Below, piece after piece: positions 1 to 6,340 of a stretch of 8,908 nt of DNA. A program made the translations under genes and the position numbers. Where the stretch lies: the NCBI GenBank assembly GCA_945221685.1, contig CALYNN010000059.1, positions 1 through 8,908 on the forward strand, given 5' to 3'. The notes beneath the pieces are model-generated. The model saw only the letters and a list, made by a program, of their open reading frames with translations. It did not search any database and had not been told where the DNA came from. The stretch is from an uncultured Clostridia bacterium. Lineage in GTDB: Bacteria > Bacillota > Clostridia > Oscillospirales > Acutalibacteraceae. The first letter of the stretch is position 1, and the number at the start of each line of letters is the position of its first letter.

Positions 1-707
1 ACTGCAACCAAGGCGGCAATTACAAGCTCGGCAACATATACTCCCACATTTTCACGAATGATACCCACAAGGCTGTCGAAGGCCTTATCGCCGTGGGCAA
101 GAAGCGGAATTATTACAATAAGCACCGGCAGAGAAACGCCCAAGCCTATCAGAATATTTTTAAGGTTTCCTTTGCCGGAGACTCCGTTTGCCATGCCTTT
201 GCAAATATCCGAAGAATTGGAAAACGGCTTAACGAATATACCGTCTGCCATATCCTTGATTATTTTAAAGCTTCCCTCTCTGCCGGTAAAGGTGCCGCTT
301 AAGCCGCAGGTATAGACGGTAAACAGAAACAGCACTGCAATAAGCATTACAAAATTTATAAAATAATCGTGATAAAGGGTAAAGGTAACAGACCCTGCAA
401 GAGAAAGCACTCCGCACATAAATGAAAACGCTGAGGTATTATTTTTTTTGTTAAACAGGTAAGCCGTTGTTGCGGCAAAAAGTAGAGCAAATGCGAGGGT
501 AAATCCTAAATTTAGTCCGTGAAAAAGAATAAAATCAACGATTGCAAGGCTGACTGCGGCAAAAACAGCCGCAAATACAAAATCCTTTTTCAGCAGCTTT
601 ATAGGCTCTTTTTTTACCGCAGGGGGAATATAAGCCGAGCTTATCTGCGGCTGATTGCTTTCGTCACTGCCTGACTGCTGATGATAAATATTACTGTTAT
701 TTTCCAT
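1..707 (-). CDS. DUF4153/DUF4173-like multi-spanning membrane protein (3' end outside window)
   Basis: Partial gene: 235 codons are present from an ATG at 707 and the frame stays open to the window edge, so the C-terminus is missing. The first ~38 residues are polar and rich in Asn, Gln and Ser, hence a probable cytoplasmic tail. A Lys-rich stretch (KKEPIKLLKKD) follows, then hydrophobic segments at about residues 42-60, 63-80, 90-105 and 112-130. After a soluble loop (~132-180) come further segments at about 183-203 and 218-235. The family call rests on resemblance to Bacillota DUF4153/DUF4173 integral membrane proteins, especially the DFILFHGLNLGF region; I cannot separate the two families by eye. 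A ribosome binding site (GGAGG, 715-719) lies inside the end of the preceding regulator gene, whose stop is only 2 bases upstream, so the two are co-transcribed. Biochemical role unknown. Confidence 0.7.
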   Translation of the reverse strand, partial: MENNSNIYHQQSGSDESNQPQISSAYIPPAVKKEPIKLLKKDFVFAAVFAAVSLAIVDFILFHGLNLGFTLAFALLFAATTAYLFNKKNNTSAFSFMCGVLSLAGSVTFTLYHDYFINFVMLIAVLFLFTVYTCGLSGTFTGREGSFKIIKDMADGIFVKPFSNSSDICKGMANGVSGKGNLKNILIGLGVSLPVLIVIIPLLAHGDKAFDSLVGIIRENVGVYVAELVIAALVA

Positions 708-709
708 AG

Positions 710-916
710 CTAATCCTCCGAATATTGCAGAATATCTCCCGGCTGACAGTTAAGCTCACGACATATTGCCTCAAGTGTTGAAAAGCGAATAGCCTTTGCC
801 TTTCCTGTTTTTAAGATAGAGAGATTTGCCTGAGTAATGCCGATTTTATTTGCAAGCTCCTGTGAGGACATTTTTCGCTTTGCCAGCATTACATCCAAAT
901 TTACTATTATTGCCAT
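710..916 (-). CDS. yozG: YozG-type small HTH (Cro/C1, XRE family) transcriptional regulator
   Basis: Complete 68-residue protein made almost entirely of one Cro/C1-type helix-turn-helix domain. Residues ~16-41 form the HTH (SSQELANKIGITQANLSIL), with a recognition helix around TQANLSILKTGK. The following KAIRFSTLEAICRELNCQPG and the GDILQY ending are hallmarks of the YozG-like group. The ATG at 916 is preceded by GGAGGG (921-926), which overlaps the stop codon of the upstream DUF2975 gene; the gap between the two genes is 9 bases. In Bacillota this regulator type is regularly paired with a DUF2975 membrane protein, as with B. subtilis yoaS/yozG, and that pairing is present here. It probably controls its own operon, but no operator is proven. 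There is no sensor or ligand domain. The family call is firm; target and signal are unknown. Confidence 0.9.
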   Translation of the reverse strand: MAIIVNLDVMLAKRKMSSQELANKIGITQANLSILKTGKAKAIRFSTLEAICRELNCQPGDILQYSED

Positions 917-925
917 AATGCCCTC

Positions 926-1399
926 CTATATTGTTAAATCGTTTTCGTCTTTGAGCTTTATTGCCGCTTCGAAAACATTCTTAACTACTCTTACTATAAG
1001 TCCCATAAACGCCTCGCCTGCCGCTAAAATTATAAAAGAAACGAAAAGCCGAGAATTATATATTACCGCAATTACTGTATAAGATATTACGCCAACCAGC
1101 GCCGCGTAAAAACAGCTCCAACTGATTATTCTTAAAAGCTTTACATTTTTATTATCAAAGATTTTTTCATTTCGTATATTTATCAACAGCTTATCAATGC
1201 AAATAAGCGCAATATAGCCGGCAGGCAAAACTGCATAAAACGGAAAAATTACAGCCTTGCCGAATTCGGAAAAAAAGGCTTCACTCTTACCGAAGTAAAA
1301 GAACAATACAGGCAGGGCAATTACTGCCGCACCTAAAAGCACATAGCAAATTCTTACAATTGCCTGAGTCAGTAAAACAGATTTCTCTTTATTCCACAT
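926..1399 (-). CDS. DUF2975 family four-helix membrane protein (YoaS-like)
   Basis: 157-residue integral membrane protein with four predicted helices at about residues 12-36, 48-70, 90-114 and 119-138. Family signatures are visible. The loop NEKIFDNKNVKLLRIISW before helix 3 matches the DUF2975 pattern in which a Phe-x-x-Asn segment leads into a Leu-Arg helix. The C-terminal LKDENDLTI is the usual DUF2975 ending. I chose the ATG at 1399 because AAAGGAG (1408-1414) sits 8 bases upstream. A longer reading from TTG at 1423 would put that ribosome binding site inside the coding region and is unlikely. It is the first gene of an operon with a yozG-type regulator and a DUF4153/DUF4173-like membrane protein, behind a near-consensus promoter. 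Function unknown; a role in sensing or membrane stress with the regulator is only a guess. Confidence 0.85.
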   Translation of the reverse strand: MWNKEKSVLLTQAIVRICYVLLGAAVIALPVLFFYFGKSEAFFSEFGKAVIFPFYAVLPAGYIALICIDKLLINIRNEKIFDNKNVKLLRIISWSCFYAALVGVISYTVIAVIYNSRLFVSFIILAAGEAFMGLIVRVVKNVFEAAIKLKDENDLTI

Positions 1400-1407
1400 A
1401 GAAAAAT

Positions 1408-1414
1408 TCTCCTT
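1408..1414 (-). promoter_or_regulatory. Ribosome binding site that fixes the DUF2975 start
   Basis: Minus-strand AAAGGAG lies 8 bases before the ATG at 1399. The in-frame TTG at 1423 is upstream of it and would translate the site itself, so this element decides in favour of the 157-residue product. Confidence 0.8.
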
Positions 1415-1434
1415 TAATTTCAATTTCTACCTTT

Positions 1435-1462
1435 ATTATATTTATAATTTATCGTTTGTCAA
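1435..1462 (-). promoter_or_regulatory. Near-consensus sigma-A promoter of the DUF2975-yozG-DUF4153/4173 operon
   Basis: On the minus strand a perfect TTGACA (1457-1462) is separated by 16 bases from a perfect TATAAT (1435-1440). The expected transcription start is near 1428, giving a leader of about 30 bases that contains the AAAGGAG site of the DUF2975 gene. The surrounding AT-rich DNA lies downstream of the terminator that closes the preceding operon. The -10 box is one arm of a short inverted repeat (ATTATA-N2-TATAAT, 1435-1448), which could be an operator but may be chance in such AT-rich sequence. Confidence 0.8.
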
Positions 1463-1501
1463 TAATTTTTTATTATTTTTCATAAATTTTTTATTGGATT
1501 A

Positions 1502-1529
1502 CAAAAAAGCAGTAACATATGTTACTGCT
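1502..1529 (-). terminator. Rho-independent terminator closing the mreB-like/cobO/ECF operon
   Basis: Positions 1508-1529 form a perfect 22-base palindrome. On the minus strand it can fold as a 9-bp stem (AGCAGTAAC with GTTACTGCT) and an ATAT loop, and the RNA then continues into a run of six U (1503-1508, the first overlapping the stem end). It lies 28 bases past the stop codon of the 82-residue membrane protein gene. The plus strand has no matching T-run, so termination should act only on minus-strand transcripts. The perfect symmetry also leaves open that a dimeric regulator binds it. Confidence 0.85.
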
Positions 1530-1557
1530 AAATAAGTAAAAGATTTAAACTGAGCTA

Positions 1558-1806
1558 TCACTTAACAAACTGCATTAGGATAATAATATCTATTACGAAA
1601 AATACAAGGCTGACACCGCCCATAATATATGAATACTTAATCTTTTGGGCAGACTCCTTATCAAGCTCCACGCCCTTATACTTAAGCACCAAGCCAACGG
1701 TTATACCCATAATGCCGAAAGCCGGGCATATGCCTACGGTAACAACTCCGATAAACGCACTGATAAAAGCAAATTTTACAAGCTTTTTAATTATATCGTT
1801 TTCCAT
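1558..1806 (-). CDS. Small hydrophobic membrane protein of unknown function
   Basis: 82-residue protein with a long hydrophobic stretch at residues ~11-41, probably a helical hairpin with a Cys-Pro at 27-28, then a charged loop (KYKGVELDKESAQKIKY) and a final helix at ~60-80. The layout recalls small DUF4190-like proteins, but I see no diagnostic motif and do not assign a family. The ATG at 1806 is preceded by GGAGG (1812-1816). It starts 14 bases after the stop of the ECF S-component gene and is followed by the intrinsic terminator, so it is most simply the last gene of the transporter operon. Position suggests an accessory membrane partner of the transporter, but that is inference only. Confidence 0.75.
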   Translation of the reverse strand: MENDIIKKLVKFAFISAFIGVVTVGICPAFGIMGITVGLVLKYKGVELDKESAQKIKYSYIMGGVSLVFFVIDIIILMQFVK

Positions 1807-1820
1807 ATTTTCCTCCGAAA

Positions 1821-2513
1821 TTATATATTCTTTTCAGGCAAAATTGCGTATTTTACAATAATCCTGTTTATCTTTTTAACAAAGGATTCTCCGAATAAAA
1901 GCAGAAACACTGCGGTAGCAAAGCCGAAAACAAGACTGAAGGGCGCACCTGCCGCATAAATTGTAATTGCCGAGGAGAGCGTAGGCTGAGCACTCATCAT
2001 CAGCACCGAGCAGGAATCGACAACAAAGCCATAAACGGCAAAGCAAAGGAGAAAGCCTGTAATAGCCAAAGGTATCCGCTTTGCCTGAATTTTACCGAAC
2101 ACCAAGCCGGAAATTAAACCAACGGTACCCAAGGCCGCCATTTGAAACGGAGTCCACACACCCTGCCCGAAAATAAAATTATAAATAAATGCCGACATTG
2201 CACCTACAAAATAACCGCGTTTTGCACCGAGGCACACCCCGCTGACAACCACAACAGCACCGATAGGCTTAACCTGAGGGATAAGATAAAAGGCGGCGCG
2301 GCTGACTACTGCAAGAGCAATAAGGCAAGCAGTTAACGATAGCTCCGAAGCCGACGGCTTACTTTTTTCAAAGGACATAAAAAACGGAACCGCAGAAAAC
2401 AAAAGAACAACTGCCGCCGCAAGATAATAATTTTTTTCCTTATCATATACCAGCCACAATGTTGCAAAGCCAAGGCAAAGAACAGGTGAAAGAAATGCTA
2501 AAAACCTTTTCAT
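1821..2513 (-). CDS. ECF transporter substrate-binding S component (probably cobalamin/corrinoid, CbrT-like)
   Basis: 230-residue integral membrane protein, the substrate-capturing subunit of an energy-coupling factor importer. Two N-terminal helices (~4-21, 29-46) precede the core helices at roughly 58-78, 84-96, 99-115, 125-142, 147-170 and 182-207. Recognisable features are SRAAFYLIPQVKPIGAVVVV (71-90), a GAKRGYFVGAMSAF stretch, and FIFGQGVWTPFQM (113-125), the conserved loop of this S-component group in Clostridia. The ATG at 2513 overlaps the ATPase stop as ATGA and has GGAGG 7 bases upstream (2521-2525), so translation is coupled. A corrinoid adenosyltransferase in the same operon points to vitamin B12 or another corrinoid as substrate. 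The sequence alone does not prove the ligand. Confidence 0.85.
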   Translation of the reverse strand: MKRFLAFLSPVLCLGFATLWLVYDKEKNYYLAAAVVLLFSAVPFFMSFEKSKPSASELSLTACLIALAVVSRAAFYLIPQVKPIGAVVVVSGVCLGAKRGYFVGAMSAFIYNFIFGQGVWTPFQMAALGTVGLISGLVFGKIQAKRIPLAITGFLLCFAVYGFVVDSCSVLMMSAQPTLSSAITIYAAGAPFSLVFGFATAVFLLLFGESFVKKINRIIVKYAILPEKNI

Positions 2514-3970
2514 AGCAAATCCTCCACCGACGATGCAGATTTAAGATAAGGCTTTGTAATTCGTCTGACTGACGAGGTGTAGAAATTTAGGGAGGATAAT
2601 ATCTCCCGTCTTTCACCTAAGGCGGCAATAATACCGTCTGCCAGAAAGGCAACATAATCTGCACATTCGCTAACAAAGTCAATATCGTGAGAAACTAAAA
2701 TAACCGTTTTACCCTGCATTGCCAATCCCTTTAAATAGGCTTTAAGGCTTTGTGTATTTTCATAATCAAGTCCCTTTGTAGGCTCGTCAAGGAGCAATAT
2801 ATCAAAATTCTGCCGACTTAAAATTGCCAACGCAAGCTTTTGCATTTGACCTCCGCTTAAATCATAGGGGTGCTGATTAAGCTGCTTTGCAAGACCGAAT
2901 TTTTCCGCCGCTTCTGTTTCTATTTCCTGCGCCACCGTATCGGCAGTAAAAAGATAGCGCACATCCTGGGGCATATATGCGGCTTTACCTATTAGCCTTA
3001 CTTTACCTGCATAGCATTTTTTTATACCGGCAAGGGCTTTCAACAGGGTTGTTTTGCCGCTTCCGTTTGCACCGATAATTGCGTTAATTTTACCCTTATA
3101 TGCTTCATAGTCAAGAGATGAGAGAATATCTCTTTCCCTTTTGCCGTATGCAAAGGTAATTCCTTTTGCAGTTACAGAGGCCTGGGGGGCAGGTGCTTTT
3201 GCAAAAGGCTTTTCCCTAAGCTCTGACGCCCGGGGTATAGCATCCTTAACATTAAGAGGACGGCTCTCAAGCAACTGTGTGTAAGCAGGGAAAAAGCGTA
3301 AAAGCATTTGATTTTCGGCGGCTTTTTTAGGAGTATCGTTTCCGATTACACTACCGTTTTCAAGAAAAATTATTCTGTCACACAAATCAGCAATACCCTC
3401 GCAACTATGGCAGGAAAGCAAAACAGTAACGCCTAACTCTCCGTTTACTCTTTTAATGAGACTTATTAGCTGCTGTGTACTTTTAGGGTCAAGTTGAGCA
3501 AACGGCTCGTCGAGAAGCAAAGCGTCAGCATCGCAAATCATAGCCGCCGCAACTGCAACCGTGGCTTTTTCGCCTCCCGACAAGGTATTAACATCGCTGT
3601 CAAGCATTTGAGTTATGTTAAAAAATGAAGCCGTTTCGCCTATTTTTACTGCAATAATATCGTTATTTATGCTTTGATTTTCAAGTGCAAAGGCAAGTTC
3701 TCCCCTAACCTTTTGAGAAACAAAGGAGGTATCGGGATTTTGCTGAACAAAGGCAGTTGCCCTTGAATTATTTATTACTTTTCCTTGCACCGTTCCTGCC
3801 GGAGAAAGCTCCTTTTTAAGCATACGAAGAAGGGTTGATTTACCGCTTCCCGTCTTTCCCATAAGAAGCACAAGCTCCCCTGCTTTTATTTCAAGGCTGA
3901 CATTATTCAGCGCTTTTTTATCTGCGGTAGGATAAGTAAAGCTCAAATCTTCTGTTTTAAATAAAACCAT
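2510..3970 (-). CDS. ECF transporter fused double ATPase (EcfA-EcfA', CbiO-type)
   Basis: 486-residue protein with two complete ABC ATPase domains, supplying both nucleotide-binding sites of an ECF importer in one chain. Domain 1: Walker A GKTGSGKST (38-46), Q-loop around Q77, signature LSGGE (130-134), Walker B LLLDEP with Glu155, switch His188. Domain 2: Walker A GANGSGKTT (300-308), Q-loop Q335, signature LSGGQ (371-375), Walker B with Glu396, switch His428. A linker with Pro/Ala-rich sequence (~245-265) joins them. Both sites look catalytically complete, though domain 1 is less canonical (Lys39 in Walker A, LSGGEKAT signature). I chose the ATG at 3970 because GGAGG (3978-3982) is 7 bases upstream and MVLFKTEDLSFTYP is a normal ABC start; a longer reading from 4036 adds residues unlike the family. 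The start lies 28 bases inside ecfT. Confidence 0.93.
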   Translation of the reverse strand: MVLFKTEDLSFTYPTADKKALNNVSLEIKAGELVLLMGKTGSGKSTLLRMLKKELSPAGTVQGKVINNSRATAFVQQNPDTSFVSQKVRGELAFALENQSINNDIIAVKIGETASFFNITQMLDSDVNTLSGGEKATVAVAAAMICDADALLLDEPFAQLDPKSTQQLISLIKRVNGELGVTVLLSCHSCEGIADLCDRIIFLENGSVIGNDTPKKAAENQMLLRFFPAYTQLLESRPLNVKDAIPRASELREKPFAKAPAPQASVTAKGITFAYGKRERDILSSLDYEAYKGKINAIIGANGSGKTTLLKALAGIKKCYAGKVRLIGKAAYMPQDVRYLFTADTVAQEIETEAAEKFGLAKQLNQHPYDLSGGQMQKLALAILSRQNFDILLLDEPTKGLDYENTQSLKAYLKGLAMQGKTVILVSHDIDFVSECADYVAFLADGIIAALGERREILSSLNFYTSSVRRITKPYLKSASSVEDLL

Positions 3971-4797
3971 TTTATATCCTCCGCAAAATCTATTATTAAA
4001 GGCAAGAGGCAGAGCACCGCAAAAACGGTAATGCAAATGAAGCTTACCTCAGGCATACTGATAATCGGTTCAAAAATAAAGTCTGTTTTTCCTGCCGCCT
4101 TATAGGCAATAACCGCGGCAAAGGACAGAGCGCAAAACAGCATTACCGCCAAATCCTTATTTGAAAAGCGATATTTACTGTATGGATTTCTTTTACCTCC
4201 AAAGCCTCGTGCTTTCATTGAATCGGCAGTTTCTATACTTTCCTCCAAGGTCATTGAAACAAGAGCGGAAAGGTTATTTAACGCCTTTTTCATTTTGCTC
4301 TTTTCACTGTCTGCAAGCATTCTTGCATCCTCTATTTCGGCAAGATTTTTCTTTAGCCGCGGAATAAAGGTAAGCACCATGGAAAAGACCAAAGCAATAT
4401 TCGGCGCCCTTTTTCCGAAGGCAGACATTAAGCCCTCGGCGGTGACGGTTGAATTATAGCAGGAAAACCACATAATAACAGCACCCAGCATAACGCCCTG
4501 ATTAAATCCGTAAAAAAGGCTTTCGGCAGTAAAGGGAGTATCAAGCAGAGAAAAAAGCACCGTTTCTCCGGTATGAACAAAAAGCATATTAAAAGCCGCA
4601 ACAAGCAAAATGAGAGGCAACACAAGCTTAAAAAGAAAGCCTGCTGCACCTTTGCCCTTTAGCTTAATCGAATACAACAAGCCTCCTGCAAGACTTAACG
4701 ACAGGTAAACAGGATTAAAAATCAGCATTGTCAATACAATCACCGACGCAAAAAAAAGAAGGCTTGCCTTGGGATTGTATTTTGAAAATCTATCCAT
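3943..4797 (-). CDS. ECF transporter transmembrane T component (EcfT/CbiQ family)
   Basis: 284-residue membrane scaffold that couples the S component to the ATPases. Hydrophobic segments are at about residues 11-43 (two helices), 53-74, 99-114 and 134-146, then a long cytoplasmic region (~147-210) and C-terminal helices at ~216-233 and 251-271. The cytoplasmic region holds the coupling helices. The second Ala-Arg-Gly motif is intact (MKARGFGGKR, A196-R197-G198). The first, expected near FIPRLKKNLAEIEDARMLADSE (145-166), has no clear Ala-Arg-Gly. The start ATG at 4797 has AAAGGAGG (4804-4811) upstream, 19 bases after the cobO stop. The last codons overlap the start of the ATPase gene by 28 bases in another frame. 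Confidence 0.9.
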   Translation of the reverse strand: MDRFSKYNPKASLLFFASVIVLTMLIFNPVYLSLSLAGGLLYSIKLKGKGAAGFLFKLVLPLILLVAAFNMLFVHTGETVLFSLLDTPFTAESLFYGFNQGVMLGAVIMWFSCYNSTVTAEGLMSAFGKRAPNIALVFSMVLTFIPRLKKNLAEIEDARMLADSEKSKMKKALNNLSALVSMTLEESIETADSMKARGFGGKRNPYSKYRFSNKDLAVMLFCALSFAAVIAYKAAGKTDFIFEPIISMPEVSFICITVFAVLCLLPLIIDFAEDIKWFYLKQKI

Positions 4798-4816
4798 AGA
4801 AAGCCTCCTTTAAGCA

Positions 4817-5287
4817 TTAATATTCAATTCCCTTTCGAGCCTTAACGCCCTTATCATAGGGGTGCTTTTCTTTTGTAAAGCAGGTAATGTAATCTGCAAT
4901 TTCAAACAGGGCGTCAAGCCTTTTGTGCCCCGTTATTATAAACTCGGTATCGGGCTTATTTTTTAAAATATTTATAATTCTGTTTGTTTCTTCTTCGGTT
5001 TGAATAATATCCAACAGCTCATCAAGGATTATCATTTGGCAGTTGCTTGCCGCGGCATAATCAAGAGCACTGTCTACCCAAGGCTGATATGCCTTTTTTT
5101 CCGGATTAAACGGCAGCTTTTCGGGAGCCTTAAAAATCTTAAAGGGCACGGCAGAAATCTCTGATGAATTGCAATCCTTAAGAAACTGAATAAGAAGCAC
5201 GCTCATTCCGGCTCCGAACGCACGCATACCGGCGCCTATTGCGGCGGTGGTTTTTCCTTTGCCAAAGCCATAATAAAGCTGAATCAT
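4817..5287 (-). CDS. cobO: Cob(I)yrinic acid a,c-diamide / corrinoid adenosyltransferase (CobO/BtuR/CobA type)
   Basis: 156-residue P-loop enzyme that transfers the 5'-deoxyadenosyl group of ATP to cob(I)alamin or cobyrinic acid diamide in the cytoplasm, making the coenzyme form. The N-terminus MIQLYYGFGKGKTTAAIG has the family Walker A (G7-x-G-K-G-K-T-T14). MIILDELLDII is the Walker B-like strand, ITGHK stands where many homologues have TGR, and the C-terminus KHPYDKGVKARKGIEY is the conserved end of the family. It is shorter than typical members (~175-200 residues), mainly in the N-terminal extension and central loops, but all motifs remain. Its ATG overlaps the stop of the mreB-like gene as ATGA, with only a modest GAGG site (5298-5301) 10 bases upstream, so translational coupling is likely. 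Next to the ECF genes it implies salvage of imported corrinoids. Confidence 0.93.
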   Translation of the reverse strand: MIQLYYGFGKGKTTAAIGAGMRAFGAGMSVLLIQFLKDCNSSEISAVPFKIFKAPEKLPFNPEKKAYQPWVDSALDYAAASNCQMIILDELLDIIQTEEETNRIINILKNKPDTEFIITGHKRLDALFEIADYITCFTKEKHPYDKGVKARKGIEY

Positions 5288-6312
5288 CTTGTTCTGACCT
5301 CTTCCTTTGTTTTAAAGGAATAGCCGTATTGGTCAAGCAGGTGCATCTTTTTAAGTGCAACCTCACAGCCGAGAGAAACGCAGGTAACGGGATGAGGAGG
5401 AATTCTTACCTCAACCTTCAAAGCATTTTTAAGCAATGCGTCCATTCCGTACATTTGAGCACAACCGCCTGTTAACAAAAGCTCGCCGTTAGTTACATCT
5501 GCCACCAGCTGAGGAGAGGTGTTTTCGAGTATAGTCTTTGCGGTGCTTACTATTTTCTCAAGCTCACCCTGCAGGCATTTGCATATTTCGTTGCCCGAAA
5601 TTTCTATGCTTTTCGGCAAACCAGAAACGGAATTTCTGCCCTTAACCTGCATTGTTATATCGTTTTCTCTTTCAACGGCACAGCCGATACTTTTTTTTAT
5701 TTCCTCAGCAGTTCTTATACCTATATAAAGGTCGTAATAATCTCTTATATATTTTAAAATGGCATTGTCAAAGGCATCACCGGCGGTTTTAATTGTTTCA
5801 AAGCGACTCATTGAGCCTTGGCTTACAACAGCCATATCGGTAGTGCCTGCGCCTATATTGATAACAAAGGCTCCCGCAGGATTAAGAGGATCTATACCCG
5901 AACCGAAGGCGGCGCAAATAGGCTCTTCAACAAGGCAAACAGACCTTGCACCTGCCGAAATAATTGCGGAAATCAGCGTTCTTTTTTCAACATCTGTGCT
6001 TACCGACGGAACGGAAGCAACAACACGCGGCTTGAAAATGTTTTTTTTCAGAACCTTATTCATAAAAAGCCTTACCATTTGGCAGGCAAGAGAATAATTG
6101 CCAACGGCTCCGTTAACAATAGGCTGAATTACTCTTATACCGCTAGGCTCTCTGCCCTGAAGATAATAGGCTCTTTTGCCGGCATATATTATTTTTTCTT
6201 TTTCTTCATCATAAGCAACAAAGGCAGGCTCATTTAACACAACGCCTTTTCCTACAACGGAAATAATCACCGAGGAGGTGCCTAAGTCGATTCCTAAATC
6301 ATAACCAAACAT
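5284..6312 (-). CDS. MreB/Mbl-family actin-like protein, divergent paralogue
   Basis: 342-residue member of the actin/Hsp70 ATPase superfamily, normal MreB length. MreB-type landmarks occur in order: phosphate-1 GIDLGTSSVIIS (7-18) with GKGVVLNEPAFVA (21-33); VVASVPSVSTDVEKRTL (97-113); VEEPICAAFGSG with Glu129/130; phosphate-2 INIGAGTTDMAV (151-162); IGIRTAEEIKKSIG (197-210); and the adenosine motif LLLTGGCAQMYGMDALL (278-294). Deviations from consensus are Asn152 for the Asp of the DIGGGTTE motif, Ala154 for the second Gly, and Cys284 in the TGGG-type turn. Typical MreB proteins form membrane-bound filaments guiding cell-wall synthesis; whether this variant polymerises or hydrolyses ATP is uncertain. 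The ATG at 6312 has AAGGAT (6319-6324) upstream. There is no mreC or mreD neighbour; instead it heads a corrinoid-salvage operon. Confidence 0.88.
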   Translation of the reverse strand: MFGYDLGIDLGTSSVIISVVGKGVVLNEPAFVAYDEEKEKIIYAGKRAYYLQGREPSGIRVIQPIVNGAVGNYSLACQMVRLFMNKVLKKNIFKPRVVASVPSVSTDVEKRTLISAIISAGARSVCLVEEPICAAFGSGIDPLNPAGAFVINIGAGTTDMAVVSQGSMSRFETIKTAGDAFDNAILKYIRDYYDLYIGIRTAEEIKKSIGCAVERENDITMQVKGRNSVSGLPKSIEISGNEICKCLQGELEKIVSTAKTILENTSPQLVADVTNGELLLTGGCAQMYGMDALLKNALKVEVRIPPHPVTCVSLGCEVALKKMHLLDQYGYSFKTKEEVRTR

Positions 6313-6340
6313 AACAGCATCCTTAAATTTCTATAAATGT

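Noticed and set aside
58..315. Plus-strand frames of 85 and 69 codons near the left edge
   Set aside because: The minus-strand frame here encodes a continuous membrane protein with a proper start and ribosome binding site; the plus frames are shadows.
1530..1557. Possible extra small gene or RNA between the unknown membrane protein and the terminator
   Set aside because: Only 28 AT-rich bases with no start, stem or conserved element; ordinary 3' untranslated sequence.
3971..4036. 22-residue N-terminal extension of the ECF ATPase
   Set aside because: The extra residues (with RFCG repeated) are out-of-frame ecfT sequence, and the GGAGG site favours the ATG at 3970.
5759..6237. Two overlapping plus-strand frames (112 and 139 codons) opposite the mreB-like gene
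   Set aside because: Both mirror the conserved actin-fold codons on the minus strand and have no initiation signals.
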